This document shows positions 1 to 7,906 of a stretch of 44,931 nucleotides of DNA, in pieces. Positions within the stretch are counted from its first letter, which is position 1. Each line of letters opens with the position of its first letter. The DNA comes from Coraliomargarita sp. CAG:312 (GTDB lineage Bacteria; Verrucomicrobiota; Verrucomicrobiia; Opitutales; Intestinicryptomonadaceae), in NCBI GenBank assembly GCA_000438015.1, contig FR901589.1:18596-63526 (forward strand), read 5' to 3'. The notes beneath the pieces were generated by a model. That model searched no databases and had not been told where the DNA came from. It was given only the letters and a program-made list of their open reading frames with translations. Position numbers and translations under genes: made by a program.

Positions 1-617
1 ATAGCCCCGCTTCCGAGAGGGCAAACGTTCGCCCCCTCAAATGCGAATTTAAAACGCTCCAAATCGCGCGCGAACATTTCAACCCACGCCAAAATATGAT
101 GCGCCGCGCTTACTGGCTGCGCGCGCTGCAAATGGGTGTATCCCGGTATTAAAATATCGCGGTTGGAATCTGCAAAATCCACTAAAGATAAAAGCAGCTT
201 TTCTATTTTTGAGGCTATTTGCGTGCATGCAAATTTAAAAAACAGCCTCATATCCGTCGCAACCTGGTCGTTGCGGCTTCGGGCGGTATGCAACTTGGCG
301 GCTTCCGGAACTTCTTTGGTCAACGCCTGCTCTATGTTCATATGGACGTCTTCGAGAGATGTCTGCCACTCAAAGCTTCCGCTTTTTATGCGCTTGAGAA
401 TCCTCTCCAGTCCCTCGACAATCCGCTTGCATTCGGCTTTTGTTATTATGCCGGACTTAGCCAACATTTTAGCGTGGGCTGTAGAACCTTGGATGTCGAA
501 CTCCGCCAGAAGAGAGTCGAACGACACCGACTCGCTGAATCGAAGCATTAAATCGCTCGGCCCCTCGGAAAACCTTCCGCCCCAGCTTGCTTGAGATTTA
601 TTAGCTGTTTTCTTCAT
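1..617 (-). CDS. argH: Argininosuccinate lyase, N-terminal part (cut by window edge)
   Basis: Last step of arginine biosynthesis: splits argininosuccinate into arginine and fumarate in the cytosol. The reading frame opens with ATG at 617 and runs off the left edge, giving about 205 of the usual roughly 460 residues. Seen: the N-terminal signature SWGGRFSEGPSD, the block DVHMNIEQAL, the strongly conserved LHTARSRNDQVATDMRLF and GYTHLQRAQPVSAAHH, then CPLGSGA at the edge. These are hallmark blocks of the fumarase/aspartase superfamily in its ArgH form. The start lies 22 bp after the stop of the permease gene on the same strand, so it may be co-transcribed with it, although the two have no obvious functional link. 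The C-terminal catalytic serine loop is outside the window. Confidence 0.95.
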   Translation of the reverse strand, partial: MKKTANKSQASWGGRFSEGPSDLMLRFSESVSFDSLLAEFDIQGSTAHAKMLAKSGIITKAECKRIVEGLERILKRIKSGSFEWQTSLEDVHMNIEQALTKEVPEAAKLHTARSRNDQVATDMRLFFKFACTQIASKIEKLLLSLVDFADSNRDILIPGYTHLQRAQPVSAAHHILAWVEMFARDLERFKFAFEGANVCPLGSGA

Positions 618-639
618 TTTTTTCAGAATTTAAATTGTT

Positions 640-1827
640 TTAGAATATGTCCGCCGGATTGGCATTGCGCAGCTTCCGAGTTGCCAAAAGTCCTGCGACC
701 ATACACATAGAAAGAGACAGTCCAAATACCACCAACAGGCTTGTCGCGCTCATGTATGTCGGCATGGCAGCAATCTCGCGCGTCAATATATATAGAACTT
801 CCGCCAAAAGCGTTCCCGGAATAAAACCTAAAACTGAAAGTATAAAAGATTCTTGTACTATTATCCAAATAAAGAAAGAATCGCTAAAGCCTATCGCTTT
901 TAGGGTGGCATATTCCGGTATGTGGTCGGAAACATCCGTGTATAGAATCTGGTATACGATTACCGCTCCCACAAAAATTGCCACCGCCATCGACGCTCCA
1001 ATTACGAAGCCAATCGGAGTTCGAACCGCCCAGTATTGTTTTTCTGCCGCAACAAATTCATCTTTGGTCATCACCCTTACATCCTCTGGGTAGATTTTTC
1101 TCAAGCGCTCCGCCACCGATTTGGCGTCCGCGCCGGCGCGGAGCTTCAGAACCCCCACATTCACTACATCCCCCGGAGAATGCGGCCATATTTCCGAGAG
1201 TGTTTTAAAGCTCATCAGCACATTTCCGTCCGCCGCGAACGTTGGGCCTATTTTAAACAGCCCCACTATGTCCGCCTTGCGACCGGCTATTTCCGTTCTG
1301 ACAACTCCGTTTTTAAACTCTCCCACAACGTTTCCGTACTGCGCCCGCGACAGGGAGTCGAACAAAACGGCGCCGTCGCGCTTCAAAAGATGCTGTAGGT
1401 TTTTTATGTCGGAAGATAAAAATACGTCTTTAGAAGGGTCGAAAGCTATCAGGAAAATATCGCGTTCGCGGCCGTTTTCAACGTTTCTGAAGGATGCGCA
1501 TCCAAGCTTCAGCCCGGTGGCGCCAACGACATCCGAAACCGCCCTTGCCTGGTGCAGGCGTATTTCCGGAAACCCCCGCCCCACCCCGAAATATTCGTAA
1601 TGGTGCCCCACAAGTATAACCTCTCCGTCCAAAAGCAGAAGCGGCCCGACAACCTGCTTGTAAAGGGCGCTCTGCAACCCCATCTGGAAAAGCATCATCG
1701 CCACGGCAAAGGTAATGCCGGCAATCGCCACGGCAAAGCGCTTGCGCTCTCCGGTGAGCTGAAGCCACGCCAAAGGAATTCCCAACGGAATAATCCTTTC
1801 GTATAAACTTTTTTTCGCCTTTGCCAC
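640..1827 (-). CDS. ABC transporter permease, DevC/MacB-FtsX type
   Basis: Integral inner-membrane permease of 395 residues. An N-terminal membrane helix (about residues 31-51) is followed by a large periplasmic domain (about 52-275) and three C-terminal helices (about 280-300, 325-350, 365-385), which is the FtsX/MacB topology. The wording of the N-terminal third (IPLAWLQLTGERKRFAVAIA, then LFQMGLQSALY) and the C-terminal PEYATLKAIGFSDSFF resemble DevC of the DevBCA exporter. The gene begins with GTG, ten bases after the stop of the membrane-fusion protein gene, so the two form an operon. A DevA/LolD-type ATPase would be expected next to them but none is present in the window. Substrate unknown; glycolipid or peptide export is typical for the family. 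Confidence 0.82.
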   Translation of the reverse strand: MAKAKKSLYERIIPLGIPLAWLQLTGERKRFAVAIAGITFAVAMMLFQMGLQSALYKQVVGPLLLLDGEVILVGHHYEYFGVGRGFPEIRLHQARAVSDVVGATGLKLGCASFRNVENGRERDIFLIAFDPSKDVFLSSDIKNLQHLLKRDGAVLFDSLSRAQYGNVVGEFKNGVVRTEIAGRKADIVGLFKIGPTFAADGNVLMSFKTLSEIWPHSPGDVVNVGVLKLRAGADAKSVAERLRKIYPEDVRVMTKDEFVAAEKQYWAVRTPIGFVIGASMAVAIFVGAVIVYQILYTDVSDHIPEYATLKAIGFSDSFFIWIIVQESFILSVLGFIPGTLLAEVLYILTREIAAMPTYMSATSLLVVFGLSLSMCMVAGLLATRKLRNANPADIF

Positions 1828-1837
1828 CTAGGGAAAA

Positions 1838-2752
1838 CTATTTCGTAATAATTCTGACGTTTACCTGCGAACCTATCAAATTCTTAAATGGCGCGGAGTT
1901 GTCTATTTTTATCTTCGCAACAACCACTCGCAAGTTTGAATATTGGCTTGGGTCAGAGCTGTAAAGCCTGTTAGACTTCACATACCCCGAAACCTGCACA
2001 ACTTTTCCCGAAAACTTTTCAGTGCCGAGTGCGTCGGAAAATATCTCAGCCTTATCCCCGACCTTAACCTTTGAAATATCCGATATGTAAACTTCTGCAT
2101 CCACATACATGGTAGAAGTATTAGCTATTTCACAAACGCCCTCCATGCCAACAGCCTCGCCCGGATTAACGTTCACCTCTACGATTTCCCCCGATATTGG
2201 AGAGCGAACCATAAACTCAAAATAGAATTTGCGAGCCTCCTCAAGAGCGGCTTCGGCTTCGGCAACCATAAGCCTCTGCCCTTTCTCGACAAATGGCAGC
2301 ATCGCCTTGGATTGGGATATTCTCCTAGCCAGAGCTTCTTGCTCGTACTCCAACTCCTCGCGCTCGCGGCGCGGCGGAAGTTTTTCGTCAAGCACGCGCC
2401 TATTTTGGTCAAACGTACCCTCCAAATCGGCTATCATATTCTTTTGCTGCAATATTTTCATCTCGGCTGTATTGCGAGCCGCATTAAGCGAGAATTCCGC
2501 CCGTTCAAGGGAGGCTTTGGCCTTGTCTATCCCCTTGATTGTTGCCACAACTGCTCCACGCTCCACAATATCCCCCTTTTTAATGGACAGCGTATCTATC
2601 ACCGCCTGCGTCCCTGCTGGGGAATGGGCGGCAAGCTTCGAAATTCTGGCGCCGGGGACGACTTTGCCTATGCATGCGACCGCATTGTCGGATTGGGCTG
2701 CCGCCGATAGAGCAGCGATAACCGAAAAAGTTATGATAGCGATTTTTTTCAT
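1838..2752 (-). CDS. Periplasmic membrane-fusion (HlyD/DevB-type adaptor) protein
   Basis: Adaptor subunit that would bridge an inner-membrane ABC permease to the outer membrane. The ATG at 2752 gives 304 residues with a good signal peptide (MKKIAIITFSVIAALSAAAQ); an in-frame ATG at 2767 adds only five residues. A first lipoyl half (KKGDIVERGAVVATIKG, about 58-75) is followed by a long coiled-coil hairpin (about 80-175), a second lipoyl half (VRSPISGEIVEVNVNPGEAV) and a beta-barrel segment with DAEVYISDISKVKVGDKAEI. This order is characteristic of HlyD/DevB adaptors. It is the first gene of the run that continues with the DevC-like permease. No ATPase gene accompanies it. Confidence 0.85.
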   Translation of the reverse strand: MKKIAIITFSVIAALSAAAQSDNAVACIGKVVPGARISKLAAHSPAGTQAVIDTLSIKKGDIVERGAVVATIKGIDKAKASLERAEFSLNAARNTAEMKILQQKNMIADLEGTFDQNRRVLDEKLPPRREREELEYEQEALARRISQSKAMLPFVEKGQRLMVAEAEAALEEARKFYFEFMVRSPISGEIVEVNVNPGEAVGMEGVCEIANTSTMYVDAEVYISDISKVKVGDKAEIFSDALGTEKFSGKVVQVSGYVKSNRLYSSDPSQYSNLRVVVAKIKIDNSAPFKNLIGSQVNVRIITK

Positions 2753-2895
2753 ACATTTTATAATCATCCTTATCGAAGAAATTACAATATAAAAAACATA
2801 TCCGCGTGCATGTGTCGCGCCGAATAGGCGGCAAAGATAAAAAAATTTGAAAAAATTTCTTGCATGGAAAAGAAACCCCAAACACAATAGCACAT

Positions 2896-3210
2896 ATGAG
2901 AACTTTAGCGCACATTGGAATACCGGTTAAAGAAAAACCCGCCAAATCGACCTATTTGTCGGAGGCAAAATTATATATTACCGATCCCGCAGACACAAAA
3001 AATAATCTCGAATTTTTATTTTTTGAGGCGGAATGCAAAATGCCCGACGCAGTAAAAAGCTCCACGCATATAGCATATATGGTTGACGACATTGACGCCG
3101 AAATTAAAGGCGCCAAAGTTCTGATACCCCCGTTTGAACCCCTTCCAAATATAAAGGCGGCATTCATAGAGGAAGACGGAATACCGATTGAGCTAATGCA
3201 GAAAATTTAA
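2896..3210 (+). CDS. Small VOC (glyoxalase/bleomycin-resistance fold) protein
   Basis: A 104-residue protein starting MRTLAHIGIPV. The early histidine in HIGIPV, a second in STHIAYMVDDIDAEIKG and the terminal PIELMQKI fit the paired beta-alpha-beta-beta-beta modules of the vicinal-oxygen-chelate superfamily, where His/His/Glu bind a metal. It is shorter than glyoxalase I and contains one compact two-module domain. The substrate cannot be told from sequence. It stands alone, divergent from the membrane-fusion gene with about 140 bp between the two starts. The upstream in-frame ATG at 2860 is less likely because the family begins at the HIGIPV strand. There is no visible Shine-Dalgarno sequence. 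Confidence 0.75.
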   Translation: MRTLAHIGIPVKEKPAKSTYLSEAKLYITDPADTKNNLEFLFFEAECKMPDAVKSSTHIAYMVDDIDAEIKGAKVLIPPFEPLPNIKAAFIEEDGIPIELMQKI

Positions 3211-3431
3211 TTTGTTTTGGATTGGTTTCATTTTGTGAATTTGCCGAGATTTCGCATCGCAAATAAATCCGATCCGCTAAAATAAATTGCGCGCCTGGGT
3301 TAAGCGATAATTTTTAAATTAAATGCTTGAATAGGCGCGGCTCATTAGACAATATTTTTCGGAAAAGGCGTATTTACCCTTCGCCCGTTAAAAATTTTAT
3401 ATATATTAAAACACCAAACAATATAAGATAA

Positions 3432-4283
3432 ATGATGAAAAGAAAAGTACTCGCTATATTGTCAATTCTTGCGCTCGCCATGTTCTCTTTCGGCGGCGCG
3501 GCAATGGCACAGGAATCATCCGACGCTCCCGCTGCGGACGCCCCCGTTAAAGCGGACCAACCCCAGGTTAAATCAAAATCCCTGGCAGACTATTGGAGAG
3601 CCGGCGGCATAACAATGTATCCCCTTGGATTGTTCGCAATTTTCGGAACGACTCTTATAGTTTACAACTTTATAGCCATCCGCAAAAAGAAGTTCCTTAA
3701 TCCGGAAGGTATAAAGAAAGTGGAAGAGCTCGTAAACAAGCTTGAATTCGAGGAAGCCATCAAGTATTGCGAAAAAAATCCATCACCGATTACAAACATA
3801 ATCGGCTGCGGTTTGGCGCGCGTCGATGAACGCGACATAGACGTAGATTCCGTAAGCACCGCAATGGAAGAAGCCTCGACAGAGGAATTTGCAAACCCCT
3901 ACGTCTTAATCAACTATCTCGGACTTATCGCGTCCCTGGCTCCTATGTTGGGCCTTTACGGTACTGTTAGCGGTATGGTCAAGGCGTTCGACACAATCGC
4001 GACCGAAGGCGCGGGAAGCGCTTCAAAGCTTGCGGACAATATCGCGGAAGCACTTATTACAACTGCAGCCGGAATGATTATCGGTATCCCGACCATGTTC
4101 TTCTTCTTCTTCTTTAAGAACAAATACGGCGCTATCATATCGGGTTCTAGCCGCATAATAGGCGACTTGATGTACACAATGAAAATGTCGATAAAATACG
4201 GCCCCCAGGATATATCGGCCATTGAAGCCGAAGCCGGTGGCACGCCCCAAGACGTTGTGGAAACTGCAGCAGAACAGAAATAA
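3432..4283 (+). CDS. exbB: MotA/TolQ/ExbB proton-channel protein with signal peptide
   Basis: Inner-membrane proton-channel subunit energising TonB- or Tol-like outer-membrane processes. Of 283 residues, the first about 27 form a cleavable signal (ends GGAAMAQ), then an Ala/Pro/Asp/Lys-rich linker, a first helix (about 57-77), a cytoplasmic domain (RKKKFLNPEGIKKVEELVNK onwards) and two helices carrying the family signature LGLIASLAPMLGLYGTVSGM (about 163-182) and TTAAGMIIGIPTMFFFFFF. An extra N-terminal signal and linker is common in PVC and Bacteroidota ExbB. Five TTC repeats plus TTT at 4098-4115 encode six phenylalanines. First gene of an exbB-exbD-exbD operon; TonB is not adjacent. The start could also be ATG 3435. 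Confidence 0.93.
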   Translation: MMKRKVLAILSILALAMFSFGGAAMAQESSDAPAADAPVKADQPQVKSKSLADYWRAGGITMYPLGLFAIFGTTLIVYNFIAIRKKKFLNPEGIKKVEELVNKLEFEEAIKYCEKNPSPITNIIGCGLARVDERDIDVDSVSTAMEEASTEEFANPYVLINYLGLIASLAPMLGLYGTVSGMVKAFDTIATEGAGSASKLADNIAEALITTAAGMIIGIPTMFFFFFFKNKYGAIISGSSRIIGDLMYTMKMSIKYGPQDISAIEAEAGGTPQDVVETAAEQK

Positions 4284-4310
4284 TTTATACGCACACGGTA
4301 AAAATTTAAT

Positions 4311-4715
4311 ATGAAGACTTGGAAACCCGCAGACGACGACGGCGGATTCGAGCTGACCCCGATGATTGACATCGTCTTCCTCTTGATTACCTTCTTTATG
4401 ACGGTGACAAGTTATGCCAATGCGGAATTGGTTCAAGTTGTGATGCCGATTGCCCCTGAAGCAAAGGTGCCGGAAGACGTAGGCGATAGACAGTTTATAT
4501 CGATCGCCGAAAACGGCACGTATTTTTTGGGCGCATTTAAGTCAGATTTGGATCAAATTGAAATAGCGCTCAAGAACCGCAATAGCAAAAAAGGGTTCAA
4601 AGGCGCATATATCCGCGCAGACGCCCATACGCCGCACAAGTATGTCAACGACTTGCTTAAGCGTTGCGCAGACGCAGGAGTATACAACATTCTTTTCGGA
4701 ACTCTGAAGGACTAA
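4311..4715 (+). CDS. exbD: ExbD/TolR biopolymer transport protein (first copy)
   Basis: Partner of ExbB: one transmembrane helix near the N-terminus and a periplasmic domain. The 134-residue protein has the diagnostic ELTPMIDIVFLLITFFMTV segment (about 18-36) with the membrane aspartate needed for proton transfer. The periplasmic part ends in a domain with RADAHTPHKYVNDLLKRCAD, the typical ExbD C-terminal helix followed by the last strand. It lies 27 bp after exbB and four bases before the second exbD, so all three should be on one mRNA. No Shine-Dalgarno sequence is visible before the ATG. Confidence 0.92.
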   Translation: MKTWKPADDDGGFELTPMIDIVFLLITFFMTVTSYANAELVQVVMPIAPEAKVPEDVGDRQFISIAENGTYFLGAFKSDLDQIEIALKNRNSKKGFKGAYIRADAHTPHKYVNDLLKRCADAGVYNILFGTLKD

Positions 4716-4719
4716 AAAT

Positions 4720-5151
4720 ATGGCAAGAGATAACAGCGTATTGGAATCCGAAGACAAGTTCGACCTCACTTCTATGATTGATGTCGTCTTTCTTCTGTTG
4801 ATTTACTTTATGTATTTGCCGATCCAACAGGAAGCCGACCTTTTATTCTCCCTACCCGCAATAACTGCGCCGCAGGAGAATGTGGCTTTGCCATCCGAAC
4901 AGATTGTTGATATAGCCCCTGACGGCAGCATATTTCTAAACGGCTCGCCTATGGACGCTCCTGGCGAAGTGGAATTCAAAGAATTGGCATCCACTCTGGT
5001 AAGATTGAGAGCAAGCGCCGATAAAAGCGGCATCGCCACAATCGTAACGATTTATCCCGATGCCGATTCTCCGCACCAGGCGGCCATATCGGTATTGGAT
5101 GCGTGCGCAAAAGCTGGCATAAAGCAAGTATCTTTTGCGGAAGCGGATTAA
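4720..5151 (+). CDS. exbD: ExbD/TolR biopolymer transport protein (second copy)
   Basis: Second ExbD-like subunit, 143 residues, with its own membrane segment and essential aspartate in LTSMIDVVFLLLIYFMYLP (about 16-34), followed by a periplasmic domain ending in PDADSPHQAAISVLDACAKA. It differs clearly from the first copy, so this is a paralogous pair and not a recent duplication. Paired exbD genes after one exbB are common in Verrucomicrobiota and Planctomycetota. It ends the operon: a strong hairpin with a U-tract follows at 5172-5206. Confidence 0.92.
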   Translation: MARDNSVLESEDKFDLTSMIDVVFLLLIYFMYLPIQQEADLLFSLPAITAPQENVALPSEQIVDIAPDGSIFLNGSPMDAPGEVEFKELASTLVRLRASADKSGIATIVTIYPDADSPHQAAISVLDACAKAGIKQVSFAEAD

Positions 5152-5171
5152 TTTGTATTGGCATTTTTATC

Positions 5172-5206
5172 AAAGCGCGGGTCATTTTATTGAGCCGCGC
5201 TTTTTT
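5172..5206 (+). terminator. Intrinsic terminator after the exbB-exbD-exbD operon
   Basis: A perfect nine-base stem, AAAGCGCGG paired with CCGCGCTTT, encloses a 14-base loop and runs into TTTTTT. It begins 21 bases after the stop of the second exbD, in the right orientation. Confidence 0.85.
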
Positions 5207-5377
5207 AATGCTTTTTAAAATTTACTCCTTGTGAATAATAAATCCGGACAAATATAAAAATGTTTGCGCATAAAAATACTCCCGCATATCCGGCAAAAAT
5301 TTGGTTGTTATTTTTAAACAAGATTTCAATATCAAAAAAATAAAATTTGCGCAGAATAAACCGCTCAATAAAAAGCA

Positions 5378-6070
5378 ATGATTAAAGCAAGCGATCTTTT
5401 CGATCTTCCTACATGTTTGGAACGATTTTCAGAATTCTTTACCCCCGATATGTCTCCTTGGGAGTGGGTAAAAAATATAAAGAGCGCCCTGGCAAGCGTC
5501 GATTTCTCAAAACTTGAAACTAAAAGAGACATTCCTTCCGGCGTTTCAATATCGGGGGATGTTTACATACATCCTTCGGCAAAGCTTCCTCCGTATGCCG
5601 TAATAGTGGGGCCGGCTTGGATAGGCGCAAACGTGGAAATGAGAATCGGATGCTTTATAAGAGGCAACGTAATAATCGGAGACGGATCCATTGTTGGAAA
5701 TTCCTGCGAGTACAAAAACAGCCTGCTCTTGGAAAAGGTTCAAACTCCGCATTATAATTATGTCGGCGACTCTGTCCTTGGGAACCGCTCCCACCTGGGC
5801 GCCGGAGTAATTTGCGCAAATCTGCGCCTGGATAAAGGCAATGTAATAATTACCCTTCCAGAGGGAAGAATAAATTCAAATATGAGGAAACTAGGCGCTA
5901 TGCTCGCGGACGAAGCTGAAGCAGGATGCAATTCTGTTCTTCAGCCAGGAGCCATTTTAATGAAACGCTCCATAGTGCTTTCCGGATTCGCTTTTAAAGG
6001 CTATCTTGAAGAAAATACGATGGCGGGGCCAAAGCTCATGCTCAGAAAACTGCCGCGCTTTGGATTCTAG
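5378..6070 (+). CDS. Left-handed beta-helix (hexapeptide-repeat) transferase-like protein
   Basis: A 230-residue protein. After an N-terminal helical part (1-55) it shows hexapeptide-type repeats: SGDVYIHPSAKLPPYAVIVG, GAWIG-like turns, RIGCFIRGNVIIGDGSIVGN, YVGDSVLGNRSHLGAGVICA. This is the left-handed parallel beta-helix of acyl- and nucleotidyl-transferases, and the pattern resembles the C-terminal half of GlmU-type or UDP-GlcNAc pyrophosphorylase-like proteins. There is no N-terminal nucleotidyltransferase domain, so it may be an acyltransferase or a bound partner; the substrate is unknown. It precedes arnC by 29 bp on the same strand, which suggests a role in making or modifying a surface sugar. 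Confidence 0.8.
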   Translation: MIKASDLFDLPTCLERFSEFFTPDMSPWEWVKNIKSALASVDFSKLETKRDIPSGVSISGDVYIHPSAKLPPYAVIVGPAWIGANVEMRIGCFIRGNVIIGDGSIVGNSCEYKNSLLLEKVQTPHYNYVGDSVLGNRSHLGAGVICANLRLDKGNVIITLPEGRINSNMRKLGAMLADEAEAGCNSVLQPGAILMKRSIVLSGFAFKGYLEENTMAGPKLMLRKLPRFGF

Positions 6071-6099
6071 CCGCAAAAAACCCCAAACCACTGCAAATT

Positions 6100-7032
6100 A
6101 TGGAAGTATCAGTTGTAATCCCCGTATATAACGAAGAGGGAAACCTCCCCGAGCTGTTTACGCGTCTTTGTTCGGCAATGGACGCGATTGGAAAATCTTG
6201 GGAAGTAATTTTTGTAAACGACGGCAGCAAGGACAACTCCGGAAAAATTTTGCGCGAATTTGCGGAAAAGCGTCCAGACGTGGTAAAAGTTATAGACTTT
6301 AACGGCAATTTCGGACAGCACACGGCGATTATTTCGGCGTTTGAAAGGGTTTCCGGAGATACGGTCGTGACCCTCGACGCCGATTTGCAAAATCCCCCTG
6401 AAGAAATAGGAAAATTATTAAAGCGCATCGACGAAGGATGCGACGCAGTTGGCGGATACCGAAGGCAGCGCGAAGATTCCCCACTGCGCAAATACGCGTC
6501 GAAACTTGTAAACTTTGCGCGCGACAAGATGACAAATATCAGGATGAAAGACCAAGGATGCATGCTGCGCGCGTATAAACGCAATATAGTCGACGCCATT
6601 GTGCGCACAAACGAACGCTCCATGTTTATCCCGGCGTTAGCTTATACATTTGCGTCAAACCCGGACGAAATTGAAGTGGAACACGCCGCCAGGAATTCAG
6701 GTGAATCCAAATACAGCCTGTACAAGCTGATACGCCTTAATTTCGACTTGATAACGGGATTTACGCTAGTTCCGCTTCAATTGTTTACAATCTTTGGTTT
6801 TCTATCAAGCATAGGCTCTCTTGCGCTTGTGGCGATACTTATGTTCCGCAGAATTTTCGGAGGATCTGAAGCTGAAGGAGTTTTTACGCTATTTGCAATT
6901 CTGTTCTTTCTAATCAGCGTAAGCATGATAGGAATAGGGCTGATAGGGGAATACGTCGGAAGAATATACCAAGTTGTGCAGGCCCGCCCAAAGTATATAA
7001 TAAAGGAGACTATTGGATTCGATGGAAAATAA
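6100..7032 (+). CDS. arnC: Undecaprenyl-phosphate glycosyltransferase, ArnC-like (GT2)
   Basis: Family 2 glycosyltransferase that would place a sugar, in the classic case 4-deoxy-4-formamido-L-arabinose, on undecaprenyl phosphate at the inner membrane. The 310 residues start at the GT-A domain: VSVVIPVYNEEGNLPELF, FVNDGSKDNS, the DXD-type LDADLQNPPEE, then DQGCMLRAYKRNIVDA, ERSMFIPALA and NSGESKYSLYKL. Two C-terminal helices (about 224-250 and 260-288) and GLIGEYVGRIYQVVQARP complete the ArnC layout. Compared with Escherichia coli ArnC from memory, these blocks match closely and the length (about 320) agrees. It overlaps the formyltransferase gene, its partner in the Ara4N route. A dolichol-phosphate-mannose-synthase-like role is the alternative. 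Confidence 0.85.
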   Translation: MEVSVVIPVYNEEGNLPELFTRLCSAMDAIGKSWEVIFVNDGSKDNSGKILREFAEKRPDVVKVIDFNGNFGQHTAIISAFERVSGDTVVTLDADLQNPPEEIGKLLKRIDEGCDAVGGYRRQREDSPLRKYASKLVNFARDKMTNIRMKDQGCMLRAYKRNIVDAIVRTNERSMFIPALAYTFASNPDEIEVEHAARNSGESKYSLYKLIRLNFDLITGFTLVPLQLFTIFGFLSSIGSLALVAILMFRRIFGGSEAEGVFTLFAILFFLISVSMIGIGLIGEYVGRIYQVVQARPKYIIKETIGFDGK

Positions 7033-7906
7033 CGACGCCCGCATAATATTTTTCGGATTTAGCGACGTTGGGTACAAGTGCCTGAAACTGCTTCTCGACA
7101 AGGGATGCAATGTCGTAGCCGTTTTTACGCACGACACAGACCCGCACGAATCAAAATGGTTTAAAACTTCGGAGTCGTTGGCGAAAGAAAACTTTATTCC
7201 TGTTTTTAAACCGTCTACACTGAAGACAGAAAAATGGTTTAGGAAAGTAAAATATCTCAAGCCCGATTTGATTTTGTCTCTGTATTATCGAAATATAATT
7301 CCCGAAGAAATTTACTCGCAGGCAAAAAAACTGGGCGCATACAACATGCACGGTTCGTTCCTGCCTTCCTACAGAGGACGCGCTCCGCTGAACTGGTCGA
7401 TAATAAACGGCGAGAATTACTGCGGAGCAAGCCTTCACGTCCTCGAAAAAAAATTTGACACCGGCGCAATTGTAGCGCAAGAAAAAGTGGAATTCGGGGA
7501 CGAAGAATACGTAGGCGAAATCCAACCACGCATGGCCGCCGCAGCAGTGCGTGTGCTTGAATCCGCCCTGCCCTCAATCCTTTCAGGCAATCCACGCCTA
7601 ACGCCGCAAGACGAATCTAAGGCTTCGTATTTTAGAAAGCGCACCCCAGAAGACGGCAGGATAGATTTTACAAAAACAGCGCGGGAAGTATTCAACTTGA
7701 TAAGGGGCGTAAGCAAACCTTTCCCAGGAGCTTTCTTCGATAGAGACGGCAAAAGAACAGTTATATGGCGCGCTAAAATCGGTGAAGACACCGCAGACGC
7801 GACTCCCGGAACCATCGCCGGAGGCCAACAACAAAAAATAGCCTGTTCCGATAAATTTATTATAATAGAGGAATCGGAAACTTCAGATCTGGGAAATGAG
7901 CCTTAA
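7022..7906 (+). CDS. Stand-alone ArnA-type formyltransferase
   Basis: N10-formyl-tetrahydrofolate-dependent formyltransferase, equivalent to the N-terminal half of ArnA, which formylates UDP-Ara4N; the dehydrogenase half of ArnA is absent. The 294 residues carry the catalytic triad: Asn108 and His110 in YNMHGSFLPSYRGRAPLNW and Asp146 in KKFDTGAIVAQ. FRKRTPEDGRIDF and the C-terminal OB-like domain (about 205-290) follow. AAGGAG at 7003-7008 is 13 bases from the ATG at 7022 and four from an in-frame TTG at 7013; I chose ATG because the Rossmann strand begins directly after it. It overlaps the end of arnC by 11 bases, implying translational coupling. A different formylated amino sugar is possible. 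Confidence 0.85.
   Translation: MENNDARIIFFGFSDVGYKCLKLLLDKGCNVVAVFTHDTDPHESKWFKTSESLAKENFIPVFKPSTLKTEKWFRKVKYLKPDLILSLYYRNIIPEEIYSQAKKLGAYNMHGSFLPSYRGRAPLNWSIINGENYCGASLHVLEKKFDTGAIVAQEKVEFGDEEYVGEIQPRMAAAAVRVLESALPSILSGNPRLTPQDESKASYFRKRTPEDGRIDFTKTAREVFNLIRGVSKPFPGAFFDRDGKRTVIWRAKIGEDTADATPGTIAGGQQQKIACSDKFIIIEESETSDLGNEP

Noticed and set aside
3211..3431. 220-bp AT-rich gap before exbB, searched for a riboswitch or promoter
   Set aside because: Several TATA-like boxes but no good -35 partner, and no recognisable riboswitch or tRNA.
5260..5343. A 27-codon plus-strand frame (MFAHKNTPAYPAKIW start) in the gap after exbD
   Set aside because: Too short, AT-rich and without ribosome site or conservation evidence.
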